A DNA stretch of 64,000 nucleotides from Candidatus Peregrinibacteria bacterium (GCA_003153355.1 PLYH01000004.1:1-64000), one strand, 5' to 3'. Positions 25,788 through 35,130 are shown, counted from the first letter of the stretch. Numbers and translations: made by a program. The notes: a model not told the origin generated them from the letters alone.

Positions 25788-25894
25788 ATGAGCTGAAATA
25801 TTATGACAATTTGTCAACGTAATTTGAGGTGTCGTATTTCAAAAGGAGAACTGGATTGTCCCGCATTCCATTTCAGCTCATTTTGCTGTATAAT
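25788..25894 (+). promoter_or_regulatory. inverted repeats and -10 box upstream of the second VirD4-like gene
   Basis: A perfect 12-bp inverted repeat, ATGAGCTGAAAT (25788-25799) and ATTTCAGCTCAT (25870-25881), encloses 70 bp. Inside lies a perfect 13-bp palindrome TGACAATTTGTCA (25804-25816). The right arm ends 7 bp before a perfect TATAAT (25889-25894) and overlaps the expected -35 position, as an operator would. No good -35 is visible, which fits a regulated promoter. Confidence 0.55.
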
Positions 25895-25917
25895 AGATAA
25901 GAATAAAATTATCGCTT

Positions 25918-28398
25918 ATGGAAGACTTTTTTACGACATTGTTGTATGTGGCAGGAGCCGTCGTGGTTGTGTGGGCGATTTTTAAGTACGTGAAGTGGTA
26001 TATCCACCATCACAGCGACATTGAGCGCTCCATGAATATGGTGTTCCTCAAGATCCAGGTTCCAAAAAAGGAGTCCAAGGAAGATGTTGAACGCGAATCG
26101 CAGTCCATGGCGAGCGGAGCTGATTTTAAGCAGGCCGTGGGCATTGCCAGCCACATGTTCGATTCACTCCACAGCATTTATACCAAAAGTTTTACCCACT
26201 ATTTTACCGGCCAGGATTTTCTTTCCCTGGAGTACGCGGTGCTCGACGGTGAAATTCATTTTTACGTTGTTGTTCCGCGCGAACTCACAAGTCTCGTGGA
26301 AAAACAGATTACGGGTTTTTATCCTGATTGTTACGTGGAGAAAACTCAGGACTACAATATTTTTAAGCCGAATTCCCAGTACACCGGCATGTATATGCAG
26401 CTGACGAAAGATTACTGGTTTCCGATTAAGAACTTCAATCAGCTCAATTCTGATCCGATCAACAACCTGACGAACGTTCTTTCCAAACTGACGACTGAGG
26501 ATGGCGCGGCGATTCAGATCATGGTCAAACCGAAAAAGGACGGATGGCAGGAGCACGGCCGCCACGAAGCCAAAGAGATCTTCAATCAAAAGAAAGGCAA
26601 AGGACATTCTTCTTTGAATCCCCTGTCCTGGCTTTCCGCATTGTTCGATTTTTTTGTAAAAGGAGAAATCAACGAGAACAAGGGAGAACATGGCAGCGAA
26701 CGCACAACACCCCTCACGGATGAAGAGGTCAAAATGCTCGAGGAAAAGAATTCCAAGATCGGTTATGAAACGATTATCCGCGTGGTGACCGCCTCACCTT
26801 CCCATCGTGAAGCCAAGGCCAATCTGCAAAACATTAAGAGCGCTTTCGCGCAGTACAACTCCCCTGCAGCCAATGGGTTTACTTATACCAAGCACACTTC
26901 AGACAAAAAACTGATCAAGGATTTTATCTACCGTCATTTTCAGCGTCCATTGATTCAAAAGTTCAAGAGACAAAAAATGGTGCTTTCTTCCGATGAACTG
27001 GCTTCGCTGTTCCATTTGCCGAACGTGCGCTACAACAAAACTCCGAACATCGCCTGGCAGAACTATAAAATTTCTCCTCCTCCGCACAATATTCCAAAGG
27101 AAGGCATTTTGCTCGGCCATAACACCTACCGAGGCGAAACAAAGGAAATCCGCATGAAGAACGAAGACCGTTTCCGTCACTTTTACGTCATTGGTCAGAC
27201 AGGTACGGGTAAGTCTTCGATTTTCCAGGTGATGATCCGTCAGGATCTACAGTTGGGCCACGGCCTGTGCGTCGTTGATCCCCATGGATCTTTGATTGAT
27301 GACGTGATGTCGTTTATTCCCCGCAGCCGCGCCGACGACGTGATTTACTTTAATCCTGCTGATCTGGAACGTCCTTTGGGTTTGAACATCCTTGAAGGAG
27401 AAAGCTGGGAAGAAAAAGAACTGGTGGCTTTGGACGCCATGAACATCATGATTAAGTTATTTAACGAAGAGATCTTCGGTCCGCGCATTCAGGATTACTT
27501 CCGTAACGGTTGTTTGACCCTGATGTCCGCGCCGGACGGTGGTGCTTTAACAGATATCGTTCGTCTGTTTACCGATGATGATTTCCAGCGGATGCAGGTT
27601 CAGCATGTGACGAATCCGATTGTCCGCTCATTCTGGGAAAATCAGATGGCCAAGACCGGAGCCCGTGAAAAACAGGAAATGATCCCTTACTTTGCGGCCA
27701 AGTTCGGTCAGTTTGTGACGAACTCGATGATGCGTAACATTATCGGCCAGTCTAAATCTGCGTTTGATTTCTTGAAGGTGATGCAGGAAGGGAAAATCCT
27801 GCTCATGAACCTTTCCAAAGGTGAGGTCGGTGAAATCAACTCCAAGCTGCTCGGTCTTATCATTGTTTCCAAGATCCAGATGGCCGCGCTCCGCCGTCAG
27901 CGCATTCCCAAGGATGAAAGAAGGGACTTCTTCCTCTATATAGATGAATTCCAGAACTATATTACTGACAGTATCGAATCAATTCTGTCCGAAGCAAGAA
28001 AGTACCGCCTGAGTTTGAACATGGCGCATCAGTATATAGGACAGCTGGAAGGTCCTGACGGAAAATCCAGGGTAAAAGATGCCGTGTTTGGTAACGTCGG
28101 TACGATGATGTCTTATAAGATCGGCGCTCAGGATGCAGAATATTTGGCAAAGGAAATGGCTCCGGTCTTCAGCGACCAGGACCTTATTAACCTTGATAAA
28201 TTCAAAGCTGTCATGAAACTTTCCATCGATACACAGCCTAGCAGACCATTTAGCATTACTCCTGTCAATCCATACCTGGAAAAGGGAGACGACGAAGCGG
28301 CCGAAGCGTTCAAACAACTCTCACGATTGAAGTACGGACGTGACAGAGAATTCGTAGATCACGAAATCATCAGGAGAATAGGGGCGATTACGGATTAG
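25918..28398 (+). CDS. membrane-anchored VirD4/TraG-like conjugative-type ATPase (paralogue 2)
   Basis: This 826-residue protein shares the full layout of the 2485-5040 product: N-terminal membrane helix (about residues 5-25), a related N-terminal domain (MVFLKIQVPKK, HFYVVVPRELTSLVEKQI), then a coupling-protein ATPase with Walker A IGQTGTGKSS at about residue 425, VDPHGSLIDDV, FFLYIDEFQNY and SILSEARKYRLSLNMAHQYI. Long stretches align with paralogue 1, for example RIQDYFRNGCLTLM against RIQHYFRNACLTLM. The start at 25918 fits the -10 box 23 bp upstream. No other type IV secretion genes are in the window. It is probably a hexameric membrane motor with unknown cargo. Confidence 0.82.
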   Translation: MEDFFTTLLYVAGAVVVVWAIFKYVKWYIHHHSDIERSMNMVFLKIQVPKKESKEDVERESQSMASGADFKQAVGIASHMFDSLHSIYTKSFTHYFTGQDFLSLEYAVLDGEIHFYVVVPRELTSLVEKQITGFYPDCYVEKTQDYNIFKPNSQYTGMYMQLTKDYWFPIKNFNQLNSDPINNLTNVLSKLTTEDGAAIQIMVKPKKDGWQEHGRHEAKEIFNQKKGKGHSSLNPLSWLSALFDFFVKGEINENKGEHGSERTTPLTDEEVKMLEEKNSKIGYETIIRVVTASPSHREAKANLQNIKSAFAQYNSPAANGFTYTKHTSDKKLIKDFIYRHFQRPLIQKFKRQKMVLSSDELASLFHLPNVRYNKTPNIAWQNYKISPPPHNIPKEGILLGHNTYRGETKEIRMKNEDRFRHFYVIGQTGTGKSSIFQVMIRQDLQLGHGLCVVDPHGSLIDDVMSFIPRSRADDVIYFNPADLERPLGLNILEGESWEEKELVALDAMNIMIKLFNEEIFGPRIQDYFRNGCLTLMSAPDGGALTDIVRLFTDDDFQRMQVQHVTNPIVRSFWENQMAKTGAREKQEMIPYFAAKFGQFVTNSMMRNIIGQSKSAFDFLKVMQEGKILLMNLSKGEVGEINSKLLGLIIVSKIQMAALRRQRIPKDERRDFFLYIDEFQNYITDSIESILSEARKYRLSLNMAHQYIGQLEGPDGKSRVKDAVFGNVGTMMSYKIGAQDAEYLAKEMAPVFSDQDLINLDKFKAVMKLSIDTQPSRPFSITPVNPYLEKGDDEAAEAFKQLSRLKYGRDREFVDHEIIRRIGAITD

Positions 28399-28434
28399 CC
28401 GTTTTTAGCGTTTTTTCAGTTTTTCTTCACCGAT

Positions 28435-28456
28435 CGTCTGATAAGACGGTATTTTT
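28435..28456 (+). terminator. probable terminator after the second VirD4-like gene
   Basis: The stem CGTCT/AGACG with loop GATA is followed by GTATTTTT. The stem is short, but the position is right. Confidence 0.45.
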
Positions 28457-28619
28457 GATGTAAAAAATTAAAAAACATTATGCATATGTGCCAACATGTT
28501 TGGCTTTTATGGCTTGATGCTCATGATATACTTACCTGATTTGCTCCAAAAACCAAAAACGAACAAAAGGAGCTCATCAATAAAAAAACAACAAAAACAA
28601 ATCCCAAAAACAAACACCT

Positions 28620-30152
28620 ATGAAAACACAAAAACTTTTGTATGTTTTGATGTCTGCAGGTATTGCGGCCACGATGATTCCTTTCGGAGCAGCCCTGGCG
28701 GCGAACAATGAAACCCAGCAGACCGTTTCTGCACAGGGGTCGACCCAGCAAACTCAACAGCAGGGCGCGACTGACGCATTCGGGGCTCCAATAGATCCTG
28801 TTGCCCAGCCGGTTGTTGCTCAACCTGATGCTTCGGGTTTTCCTTATGAACAGACTTTTATTATCTCCGCTTACTATTCGCCGCTCGCGGGTCAAAAGAA
28901 ATATGTCACGGGATCTTATGACGGTGATATCCGTTTGAACGGCAACGGTGTTCACGGGGCTGACGGTTTGGACGTACATCCAGGCATGATCGCCGCTCCA
29001 AAAAATTATCCTTTCGGAACGAAAATGAATATTCCGGGCGTAGGGACCGTTGGCGTGCATGACCGCGGAGGCGCGATTGTGAACGCGGGTCAGCGCAATC
29101 AGTCTTATGACCGTCTGGATCTTTGGATGGGTTCTGGCGATGCCGGTCTTGAACGTGCTTTACATTGGGGAAGACGCACGGTTCAGGTGACTGTGTACGG
29201 CGTTGATCCGAATGTCCAGGAAAATGTTAATCTTGAAGGTTTCTCAGCCGCCGAAAGCGTTGCGGAAACCGTAACCGGTCAGGCTCCTAAAGTGTTCGTC
29301 CAGGATTTGAATCTTGGCAACACGAATGATGACGTCAAAAAACTCCAGGACAGTCTGAAACAGCTTGGTTATTATAGTGCGAACAGCACAGGTACCTTCG
29401 ATGATGCCACCCGCCAGGCTTTGATAAAATTCCAGATCGCAGCTGGTCTTGTAGACAGTGAAAACGACTTTGGCGCAGGCTACTTCGGTCCTCAAACCCG
29501 CAAGAGTCTTGAAGACGCTTTGAATCAAAAACAGACCCAGATCAATGATCATCTTCCGCAGACTCCTTTAAGTAAAGACGACCAGGGTGATGACGTTAAA
29601 AAACTTCAGGTAGGTTTGCAGAAACTGGGCTACGACGTACAAGTCACGGGGATTTATGACGACCAGACCGTGAACGCAATCTTAAAATTCCAGAAGGATC
29701 ATAACGTGGTCTCTTCCGATTCCGATTTTGGAGCCGGAGTGTTCGGCCCAAAGACCATGCAGGTTCTGGCGCTCAATCTTGTCGGCGTAAGTTTTGACGA
29801 CGCCAATGCCGCACAGGAAACTTCGGTCCAGCCGGTTATCGTCTTCACCCAAGATTTGAAATTGGGCGACTCCGGTGCTGATGTTACAAGACTGCAGCAG
29901 GAACTTCAGCGCATGAACTATCTGGGCATTGCTCCATCCGGTTATTACGGAGATGTTACGCAGCACGCTGTGATGAAATTCCAGGAAGCCCAGGGGCTCA
30001 TTCAATCCGAAAATGATCCGGCCGCCGGCTACTTTGGTTCCGGAACCCGCGCGAGCATTCACGCCATCATCGGTGAACGCCAGCACGTGAACGACTTGAT
30101 GTCCCAGAAAAATCCTCTGGCGAAAAAAGAAGAAGACGTGGCTTTGAAATAG
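28620..30152 (+). CDS. secreted 3D-domain protein with three peptidoglycan-binding domains
   Basis: A signal peptide (about 1-27, ending AALAAN) and a Gln-rich linker precede a 3D-type double-psi beta-barrel domain (about 70-200) with the three-Asp pattern in VGVHDRGGAI and YDRLDLWMGSGDAG. Three PG_binding_1 repeats follow (about 222-300, 318-390, 415-490), each with the DVKKLQ, GYYG and FGPQT landmarks. 3D domains occur in lytic-transglycosylase-like wall hydrolases, so this is likely a secreted wall-remodelling enzyme held on peptidoglycan. An A-rich leader precedes the ATG, with a TATACT -10-like box near 28530. It is convergent with the HD gene, 9 bp apart. Confidence 0.87.
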   Translation: MKTQKLLYVLMSAGIAATMIPFGAALAANNETQQTVSAQGSTQQTQQQGATDAFGAPIDPVAQPVVAQPDASGFPYEQTFIISAYYSPLAGQKKYVTGSYDGDIRLNGNGVHGADGLDVHPGMIAAPKNYPFGTKMNIPGVGTVGVHDRGGAIVNAGQRNQSYDRLDLWMGSGDAGLERALHWGRRTVQVTVYGVDPNVQENVNLEGFSAAESVAETVTGQAPKVFVQDLNLGNTNDDVKKLQDSLKQLGYYSANSTGTFDDATRQALIKFQIAAGLVDSENDFGAGYFGPQTRKSLEDALNQKQTQINDHLPQTPLSKDDQGDDVKKLQVGLQKLGYDVQVTGIYDDQTVNAILKFQKDHNVVSSDSDFGAGVFGPKTMQVLALNLVGVSFDDANAAQETSVQPVIVFTQDLKLGDSGADVTRLQQELQRMNYLGIAPSGYYGDVTQHAVMKFQEAQGLIQSENDPAAGYFGSGTRASIHAIIGERQHVNDLMSQKNPLAKKEEDVALK

Positions 30153-30161
30153 AACGCCGGC

Positions 30162-30797
30162 TTATTTCTCCAGAAAAGGTTTTACGGATTTTTCAGTAAT
30201 GTCTTTGGGTTTGATTCCGGCTTTTGAGCAGATCTCTTTTTCTAATTTGTAGAGGGCTTTTTCTACGAGGTGGTCGTTGGGCGGAAGATTGCCGTCAGGG
30301 AAGTAGCGTTGGCGGCCGTCTTCCAGTCTTTCCGCGACGCTGACGATTTCGTCGTGGCGAACGCGCTTATCGGCATAGTACAGAAGTTTTTCTTCCCAGG
30401 TTTTTGGTTTGTCGCGTTTGCTGATCAGTCCTTCAAAGCGGTGTTTGCGCACGATGGTGGCGATTTCATTTTCGCCGAGATCCTTGAGGACGTTGTAGGC
30501 GGCTTCAACGTGGCCGACGTGACTGCACGATTTCATGAGTGCGGTCCAAAAACTGATATCTTCGGCCGTGATGGTTTGCTCAAAATTTTCAATATCCAAT
30601 TCCTTAAAATCGCAGAGCTTGAGGACGTCGTGCAGAAGAGCGGCCTGGCGCAAAACGATCAGGTTTATTTTTTCGCCGGACTGGTGGATTTTTTGCCCCA
30701 GGTAGAGCGCGACAGCCGCGACTTTTTTCATGTGCTTTTGAATGTGCACGGGAACGCGGTATTGCGTCACGAGTTGTTGAAGGAGTTCTTCAGTCAT
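30162..30797 (-). CDS. HD-domain phosphohydrolase
   Basis: This 211-residue protein contains the HD metal site ALLHDVLK (about residue 53-60), an upstream His (VHIQKHMKKVA), later HVGHVEAAY and RKHRFEG, and YYADKRVRHD, matching the H...HD...H...D order of HD hydrolases. These act on nucleotides or phosphomonoesters; the substrate is unknown. It overlaps tsaE by 4 bp and is co-transcribed with it. Confidence 0.85.
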   Translation of the reverse strand: MTEELLQQLVTQYRVPVHIQKHMKKVAAVALYLGQKIHQSGEKINLIVLRQAALLHDVLKLCDFKELDIENFEQTITAEDISFWTALMKSCSHVGHVEAAYNVLKDLGENEIATIVRKHRFEGLISKRDKPKTWEEKLLYYADKRVRHDEIVSVAERLEDGRQRYFPDGNLPPNDHLVEKALYKLEKEICSKAGIKPKDITEKSVKPFLEK

Positions 30798-31264
30798 ACA
30801 TCTGCGGTGATGATGCGGGTGTTTTCGTCTTTATATTCAAAGGTGATATTGGTGCGTTTTGATGGAAGGAGTTTTTCGATGCGCTCGGGCCATTCGATGA
30901 GGACAACCGCGTTTTTTTGCTGAAAGATCTCTTCAAGATCCGCGGCCAAAACATCGTCGGGTTCCTGGATGCGGTAAAAGTCGCAATGGTAAAAAAGTTT
31001 CCCCCGCGACCCAGTTTTACTGGGTGCCCTGCCAGCAACCGCTTCGCGGCCGCCAATTGGATACTTTCTGATGAGGGTGTAGGTCGGGCTTTTAATACTT
31101 TTGGCCGGGATGCCTAAACCTTCGGCAAAACCTTTGCTGAAAACGGTTTTTCCAAACCCAAGATCACCGTAAAGGCAAATGCACAGAGGAGTTTTGGTCT
31201 TTTCTCCGAGGTTTTTGGCATAATCAAGGGTCTGCTTTTCCGATGTGGAGACAATAGTCTTCAT
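30794..31264 (-). CDS. tsaE: tRNA t6A synthesis ATPase TsaE, with an internal insertion
   Basis: TsaE is the ATPase that activates the TsaB-TsaD complex making t6A37 in ANN-decoding tRNAs. Walker A is GDLGFGKT (usually LGAGKT). KSPTYTLI, YHCDFYRI and VLIEWPERI are family landmarks. Between PTYTLI and YHCDFYR lie about 26 residues, whereas E. coli and Bacillus proteins have about 10, so some 16 residues (GGREAVAGRAPSKTGSRG region) look inserted. The inserted DNA is GC-rich and contains a small hairpin. The start is the ATG at 31264; an upstream frame adds a non-conserved tail that crosses the divergent promoter. It overlaps the HD gene by 4 bp. Confidence 0.9.
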   Translation of the reverse strand: MKTIVSTSEKQTLDYAKNLGEKTKTPLCICLYGDLGFGKTVFSKGFAEGLGIPAKSIKSPTYTLIRKYPIGGREAVAGRAPSKTGSRGKLFYHCDFYRIQEPDDVLAADLEEIFQQKNAVVLIEWPERIEKLLPSKRTNITFEYKDENTRIITADV

Positions 31265-31267
31265 GGG

Positions 31268-31296
31268 TTGTAAATTTGGCTTTTTTTTGATATAAT
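31268..31296 (+). promoter_or_regulatory. promoter of the M23-SLH gene (extended -10)
   Basis: TTGTAA (31268-31273), a 17-bp spacer and TATAAT (31291-31296) preceded by TGA, 60 nt before the ATG. It begins 4 bp from the divergent tsaE start codon. Confidence 0.65.
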
Positions 31297-31355
31297 TTAA
31301 AGATTTCACAAAAACAGAAACATTCCAAGCATAGCATATTAAAACTCACTAGATT

Positions 31356-33326
31356 ATGCCATCAAAAGATCATCAAAAAAATATAGCCGCATGGGTTTTG
31401 GTCCTGATGTTTTTCGGTTTCGGATCTTATCTGGTCCAGAGGAACGCGACAGATTTTCAGGCAAGCGTGCTGACGACCAACCAGGCTCCTCCGTTTAACG
31501 GACTTGTTATGCCGGTGCAGCGTACGCCGATTTGGACTTCGCTCACTCCGGATGAATATAAAATGGATTATAATTCCATTCCAGCGAACAAAATGGGACC
31601 GCCTCCGGTTTATGATGCCAATACCTTAAAGACTCCGGTGGAACAATTGGGATGGAAGAGTCCGGCTGATCTTGCCATCCGCAATGCCAAAATCACCTAC
31701 AGCACTCCCTACATGGGCGACTATAAACTTGATGGTATTGAAGGAGCCGGAAGCCATTTGGCCGTAGACATTAAAGTCCCGATGTCGACGCCTGTGTTTG
31801 CCATTGGTAATGGAGTTGTTGTTACTGTTTCAAATATTACCACCGGTTTTGGAACTCATATCGTGATCCGTCATGACAACTTCCCTTCTTTTGATAATCC
31901 GAATGTCCTTACTACTTACTACTCAACCTACAACCACTTGAGCCAGGCTTTGGTGAGTGAAGGCGACGTTGTATTAAAAGGACAGCAGATCGGTTTGAGC
32001 GGCGAGACCGGCGATGCAACGACTCCTCACGTTCATTTCCAGATCGATAACGCCAGCGCGCCTTGGCATCCATACTGGCCATTTACTTATCAGGAAGCCC
32101 AGGCAGCCGGATATGATTTTACATCAGCAGTTAATGCGGGTTTCGGCAGAGACAAAGCTTTGGCCACCACCATTAATCCGGTGATGTACGTTCAAAAATA
32201 TCTGAACATGAGCGGAGTTCCTACCCCGGCTCCTGTTCCTGCGCCTGCACCTACCCCAAGTCCGACCCCTGTTACTACTCCGGCACCAACGCCTGCTCCT
32301 GCGCCTACGCCAGCACCAGAACCAACACAGCAAACTTCAACAGATAACAGCGACAGCAGCTCTCAACAGGTTGAACCTCCAGTCGTCACTCCTCCTCCGG
32401 CTCAAGTTTCCGTCAGTGATCCTGTGGTGAGTCTTGAAGTGATCACCGATAAAACTTTTGTGGTCGGTTCCGATCAAAATTTAACCGTCAAGGCGCTTGA
32501 TGCCGCCGGCAATGTCGTTCAAAATTATCAGCCGGTGAACGGTCTGAGTCTTCAGGTTGAAAACGGCGGAGCTACTTTTGCAAAACCTTTGTTCAGCGGT
32601 TCGGAAATTTCCAACGGAACGGTTCAAACCACCTTCAAAGCAACCGCGACCCAGGGGCTGCGCATTAAAGCCACTGACGGACAAATCACCGGTGAAAGTG
32701 ACGTCCTTCAGAGCAGCCTTTTTACCGACGTGAACAGTAACAGTAACGTTGCGGCCGCTTTACAGTTCCTGAAGGATCATAACGTGATCGGAGGATATCC
32801 CGACGGTTCGTTTAAACCAGACAATGTCGTTTCACGCGTTGAAGCTTTAAAATTCATTCTTCTTGGTGTCAATAAAACGCTTCAGAGTGTGGGACATTTA
32901 CCTTTTAAAGATACAAGTTCCAATGAATGGTACGGCAACTATGTTGCAACCGCCTACAATTCAAGCATTGTTGCGGGTTATCCGGATATGACATTCAAAC
33001 CTGCGCAAACCGTCAATAAAGTTGAATTCTTAAAAATGTTGCTCTTAGCCATGAAAGTGAAGGTCGATGCCAGCGTGTCTGCAGACGTGTTCACTGATGT
33101 TCCAAAAAGCGCGTGGTTCGCTCCTTATGTTCAATATGCCAAGGATAAAAACCTGATCGATTCGACCAGCTCGATGTTCAACCCTCAGGAAGGCATGACT
33201 CGCAGTGAAGTTGCTGAAATCATTTACAGGACGATCTTAATGAAAATAATCGGCCAGAACAGTTACACCGACGGCATGACTGTTTCCGGCACAGCTGCTG
33301 ATCAATTTTTCAGAACTCAAACCTAA
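31356..33326 (+). CDS. M23-family peptidase-like surface protein with three SLH domains
   Basis: An N-terminal signal anchor (about 10-28) precedes an M23/LytM domain (about 110-260) with metal motifs HLAVD near residue 133 and PHVHFQID near 225. A long Pro/Ala/Thr linker (about 288-330), an immunoglobulin-like region (about 365-450) and three SLH repeats follow (from about 458: FTDVNSNSNVAAAL, FKDTSSNEWYGNYV, FTDVPKSAWFAPYV). M23 enzymes cut peptidoglycan cross-bridges, and SLH domains bind wall polymers. The protein is therefore probably an S-layer-associated wall hydrolase. Its SLH domains imply a wall polymer that LCP-type ligases could attach. Confidence 0.87.
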   Translation: MPSKDHQKNIAAWVLVLMFFGFGSYLVQRNATDFQASVLTTNQAPPFNGLVMPVQRTPIWTSLTPDEYKMDYNSIPANKMGPPPVYDANTLKTPVEQLGWKSPADLAIRNAKITYSTPYMGDYKLDGIEGAGSHLAVDIKVPMSTPVFAIGNGVVVTVSNITTGFGTHIVIRHDNFPSFDNPNVLTTYYSTYNHLSQALVSEGDVVLKGQQIGLSGETGDATTPHVHFQIDNASAPWHPYWPFTYQEAQAAGYDFTSAVNAGFGRDKALATTINPVMYVQKYLNMSGVPTPAPVPAPAPTPSPTPVTTPAPTPAPAPTPAPEPTQQTSTDNSDSSSQQVEPPVVTPPPAQVSVSDPVVSLEVITDKTFVVGSDQNLTVKALDAAGNVVQNYQPVNGLSLQVENGGATFAKPLFSGSEISNGTVQTTFKATATQGLRIKATDGQITGESDVLQSSLFTDVNSNSNVAAALQFLKDHNVIGGYPDGSFKPDNVVSRVEALKFILLGVNKTLQSVGHLPFKDTSSNEWYGNYVATAYNSSIVAGYPDMTFKPAQTVNKVEFLKMLLLAMKVKVDASVSADVFTDVPKSAWFAPYVQYAKDKNLIDSTSSMFNPQEGMTRSEVAEIIYRTILMKIIGQNSYTDGMTVSGTAADQFFRTQT

Positions 33327-33345
33327 AGTCCGCCGCATTCATGGC

Positions 33346-33375
33346 TTGGATTTTCACGCCACGGTCATGTAGAAT
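33346..33375 (+). promoter_or_regulatory. promoter of tRNA-Arg
   Basis: TTGGAT (33346-33351), an 18-bp spacer and TAGAAT (33370-33375), ending 28 bp before the tRNA. Confidence 0.5.
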
Positions 33376-33403
33376 GCTTCTGTTTCCAGTATTTTTGCAG
33401 TGT

Positions 33404-33480
33404 GCTCCCGTAGCTCAGTTGGATAGAGCAGTGCCCTTCTAAGGCAAAGGTCGGCCGTTCGAATCGGCCCGGGGGCACCA
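33404..33480 (+). tRNA. tRNA-Arg (TCT)
   Basis: This is a complete 77-nt cloverleaf with encoded CCA. Acceptor GCTCCCG pairs with CGGGGGC (one T-G wobble), the anticodon loop is CTTCTAA and the T-loop TTCGAAT. It reads AGA, and AGG by wobble. Confidence 0.95.
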
Positions 33481-33509
33481 GTTTGATAGGATCAGCTGCG
33501 CATAAAAAC

Positions 33510-33537
33510 TTGCGTTTTTTTGATTTTGTGGTATATT
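33510..33537 (+). promoter_or_regulatory. candidate promoter of the PH-domain/ruvB operon
   Basis: TTGCGT (33510-33515), a 16-bp spacer and TATATT (33532-33537), 29 nt before the ATG at 33567. Confidence 0.5.
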
Positions 33538-33566
33538 TTGGTCTTAGCGAAGTTAACTATAAATAT

Positions 33567-34151
33567 ATGGTTCAACTTGATGAAGGTGAAAACATGGTCA
33601 AAACTTTCTTCCACCACCCTTTTCCGTTTTTTATGTTTGTGGTGAAGACCATTATCGTGAGCCTGCCTTGCTACGTTGTCGCGACTTTTTTTCAGGGATT
33701 GATGAGCCCAATGGACATGTTTATCGTTTACGCGGTTATCAGTGCGATTTTTGTTCTTATTATTGCGTATGAAGCCTCTTTGTATTTTTTGGATCGTTTA
33801 ATTATTACCAACATACGCATTATTCATGTTGAATGGAAAAACTTATTCGATGTTGATGAAAGTGAAGCGGAATTTGAGGAAATACAGGATATTGAAACGC
33901 GGGAACATGGAATTCTTTCAGCCGTTCCATTTTTAAATTACGGATCTTTTGAGGTAGCTACGGCATCAACCAAAATTGCGGTTATTTTTCATAATGCCGG
34001 CGATCCCGAAAGCATCAAGCATTTTATCTACCATCTTGAACAAAAACCTTCTAGTATACGAGTAAAGACAGAATCACCTGAACCATCTACCTATGATCGA
34101 GCGTACGAGGAAGAAAGCGAAGAGGCTGGTATCATCCGAAGAGGCGACTGA
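33567..34151 (+). CDS. membrane protein with bacterial PH (YdbT/DUF304-like) domain
   Basis: The 194-residue product has two membrane helices (about 18-42 and 48-72) followed by a bacterial PH-like domain (about 75-165: [41 protein letters not shown]). The charged C-terminal tail is used in a second frame, because ruvB starts 59 bp before this gene stops. The ATG at 33567 fits the promoter; an upstream TTG at 33483 would precede it. The family has no firm function and is often linked to membrane stress or lipid sensing. Confidence 0.75.
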   Translation: MVQLDEGENMVKTFFHHPFPFFMFVVKTIIVSLPCYVVATFFQGLMSPMDMFIVYAVISAIFVLIIAYEASLYFLDRLIITNIRIIHVEWKNLFDVDESEAEFEEIQDIETREHGILSAVPFLNYGSFEVATASTKIAVIFHNAGDPESIKHFIYHLEQKPSSIRVKTESPEPSTYDRAYEEESEEAGIIRRGD

Positions 34152-35130
34152 AGAAACTTCTGTACAGGAGGGGCAGCAGGATCTTACGCTCCGTCCGCAA
34201 AAACTTGAAGACTACATCGGACAGGACGAGATTAAAAAGAATCTCGGCATTTTTATGCAGGCCGCGAAAAAGCGCGAAGAGTCTTTGGAACATGTGCTTT
34301 TACATGGCCCCCCGGGTTTAGGCAAAACAACGCTCGCCCATATTATTGCCCACGAGATGGGTGTGAATATCCGTGTGACATCAGGCCCGGCTCTGGAAAA
34401 ACAGGGAGACGTTGCTTCCATCATCACGAATCTGCGCGACGGCGACATTCTTTTTATTGATGAGATTCACCGCCTGAGACCTGTGGTGGAAGAAGTTTTA
34501 TATACAGCGATGGAAGATTTTGGCATTGATTTGATTATTGGAAAAGGTCCTTCCGCGCGTTCAATGCGTTTGAAGCTTCCAAAATTCACACTGATCGGTG
34601 CGACGACGAAAATGAGCATGCTGTCTTCTCCTTTGAGAGACCGTTTCGGTACGCTGTTCCATCTGGATTTTTATACTCCGGAAGATATTGAAAAAATCCT
34701 TCACCGTTCCGCGCAACTTTTAGACATTAAAATGGACGAAGACGCCTGCGCAAAATTGGCCCGGTCAACCAGACAAACACCGCGTATCGCCAACCGTCTG
34801 CTGCGCCGCGTGCGCGATTTTGCCGAAGTCCACGGGCGGGTCCGCGTTGATCTTCAAACGGTTGAAGATACTTTGTCCGCATTGCGCGTCGATGCTTTAG
34901 GCCTGGATAAAACGGACCGCGAAATTCTGAAAACAATTATTGAAAAATTCCAGGGCGGGCCGGTGGGGTTGAACACGATCGCGGCGGCTACGTCGGAAGA
35001 AGAAGATACGGTCGAAAGCGTTTACGAACCTTTTTTATTGAAACTGGGATTTTTGGAACGGACGCCGCGCGGGCGCACTGTCACGCGGAGAGCGTATGAA
35101 CATTTGGGCATACCCTACGTAAAAGTTTAG
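34093..35130 (+). CDS. ruvB: Holliday junction branch-migration helicase RuvB
   Basis: RuvB is the hexameric AAA+ motor that drives branch migration with RuvA. The 345-residue protein has Walker A GPPGLGKT (about 72), Walker B DEIH, sensor [17 protein letters not shown] with the arginine finger, and the winged-helix C-terminus ([10 protein letters not shown]). The start at 34093 is supported by similarity of [15 protein letters not shown] to the E. coli MIEADRLIS start, even though it overlaps the upstream gene by 59 bp. No ruvA or ruvC is in the window. Confidence 0.96.
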   Translation: MIERTRKKAKRLVSSEEATEETSVQEGQQDLTLRPQKLEDYIGQDEIKKNLGIFMQAAKKREESLEHVLLHGPPGLGKTTLAHIIAHEMGVNIRVTSGPALEKQGDVASIITNLRDGDILFIDEIHRLRPVVEEVLYTAMEDFGIDLIIGKGPSARSMRLKLPKFTLIGATTKMSMLSSPLRDRFGTLFHLDFYTPEDIEKILHRSAQLLDIKMDEDACAKLARSTRQTPRIANRLLRRVRDFAEVHGRVRVDLQTVEDTLSALRVDALGLDKTDREILKTIIEKFQGGPVGLNTIAAATSEEEDTVESVYEPFLLKLGFLERTPRGRTVTRRAYEHLGIPYVKV

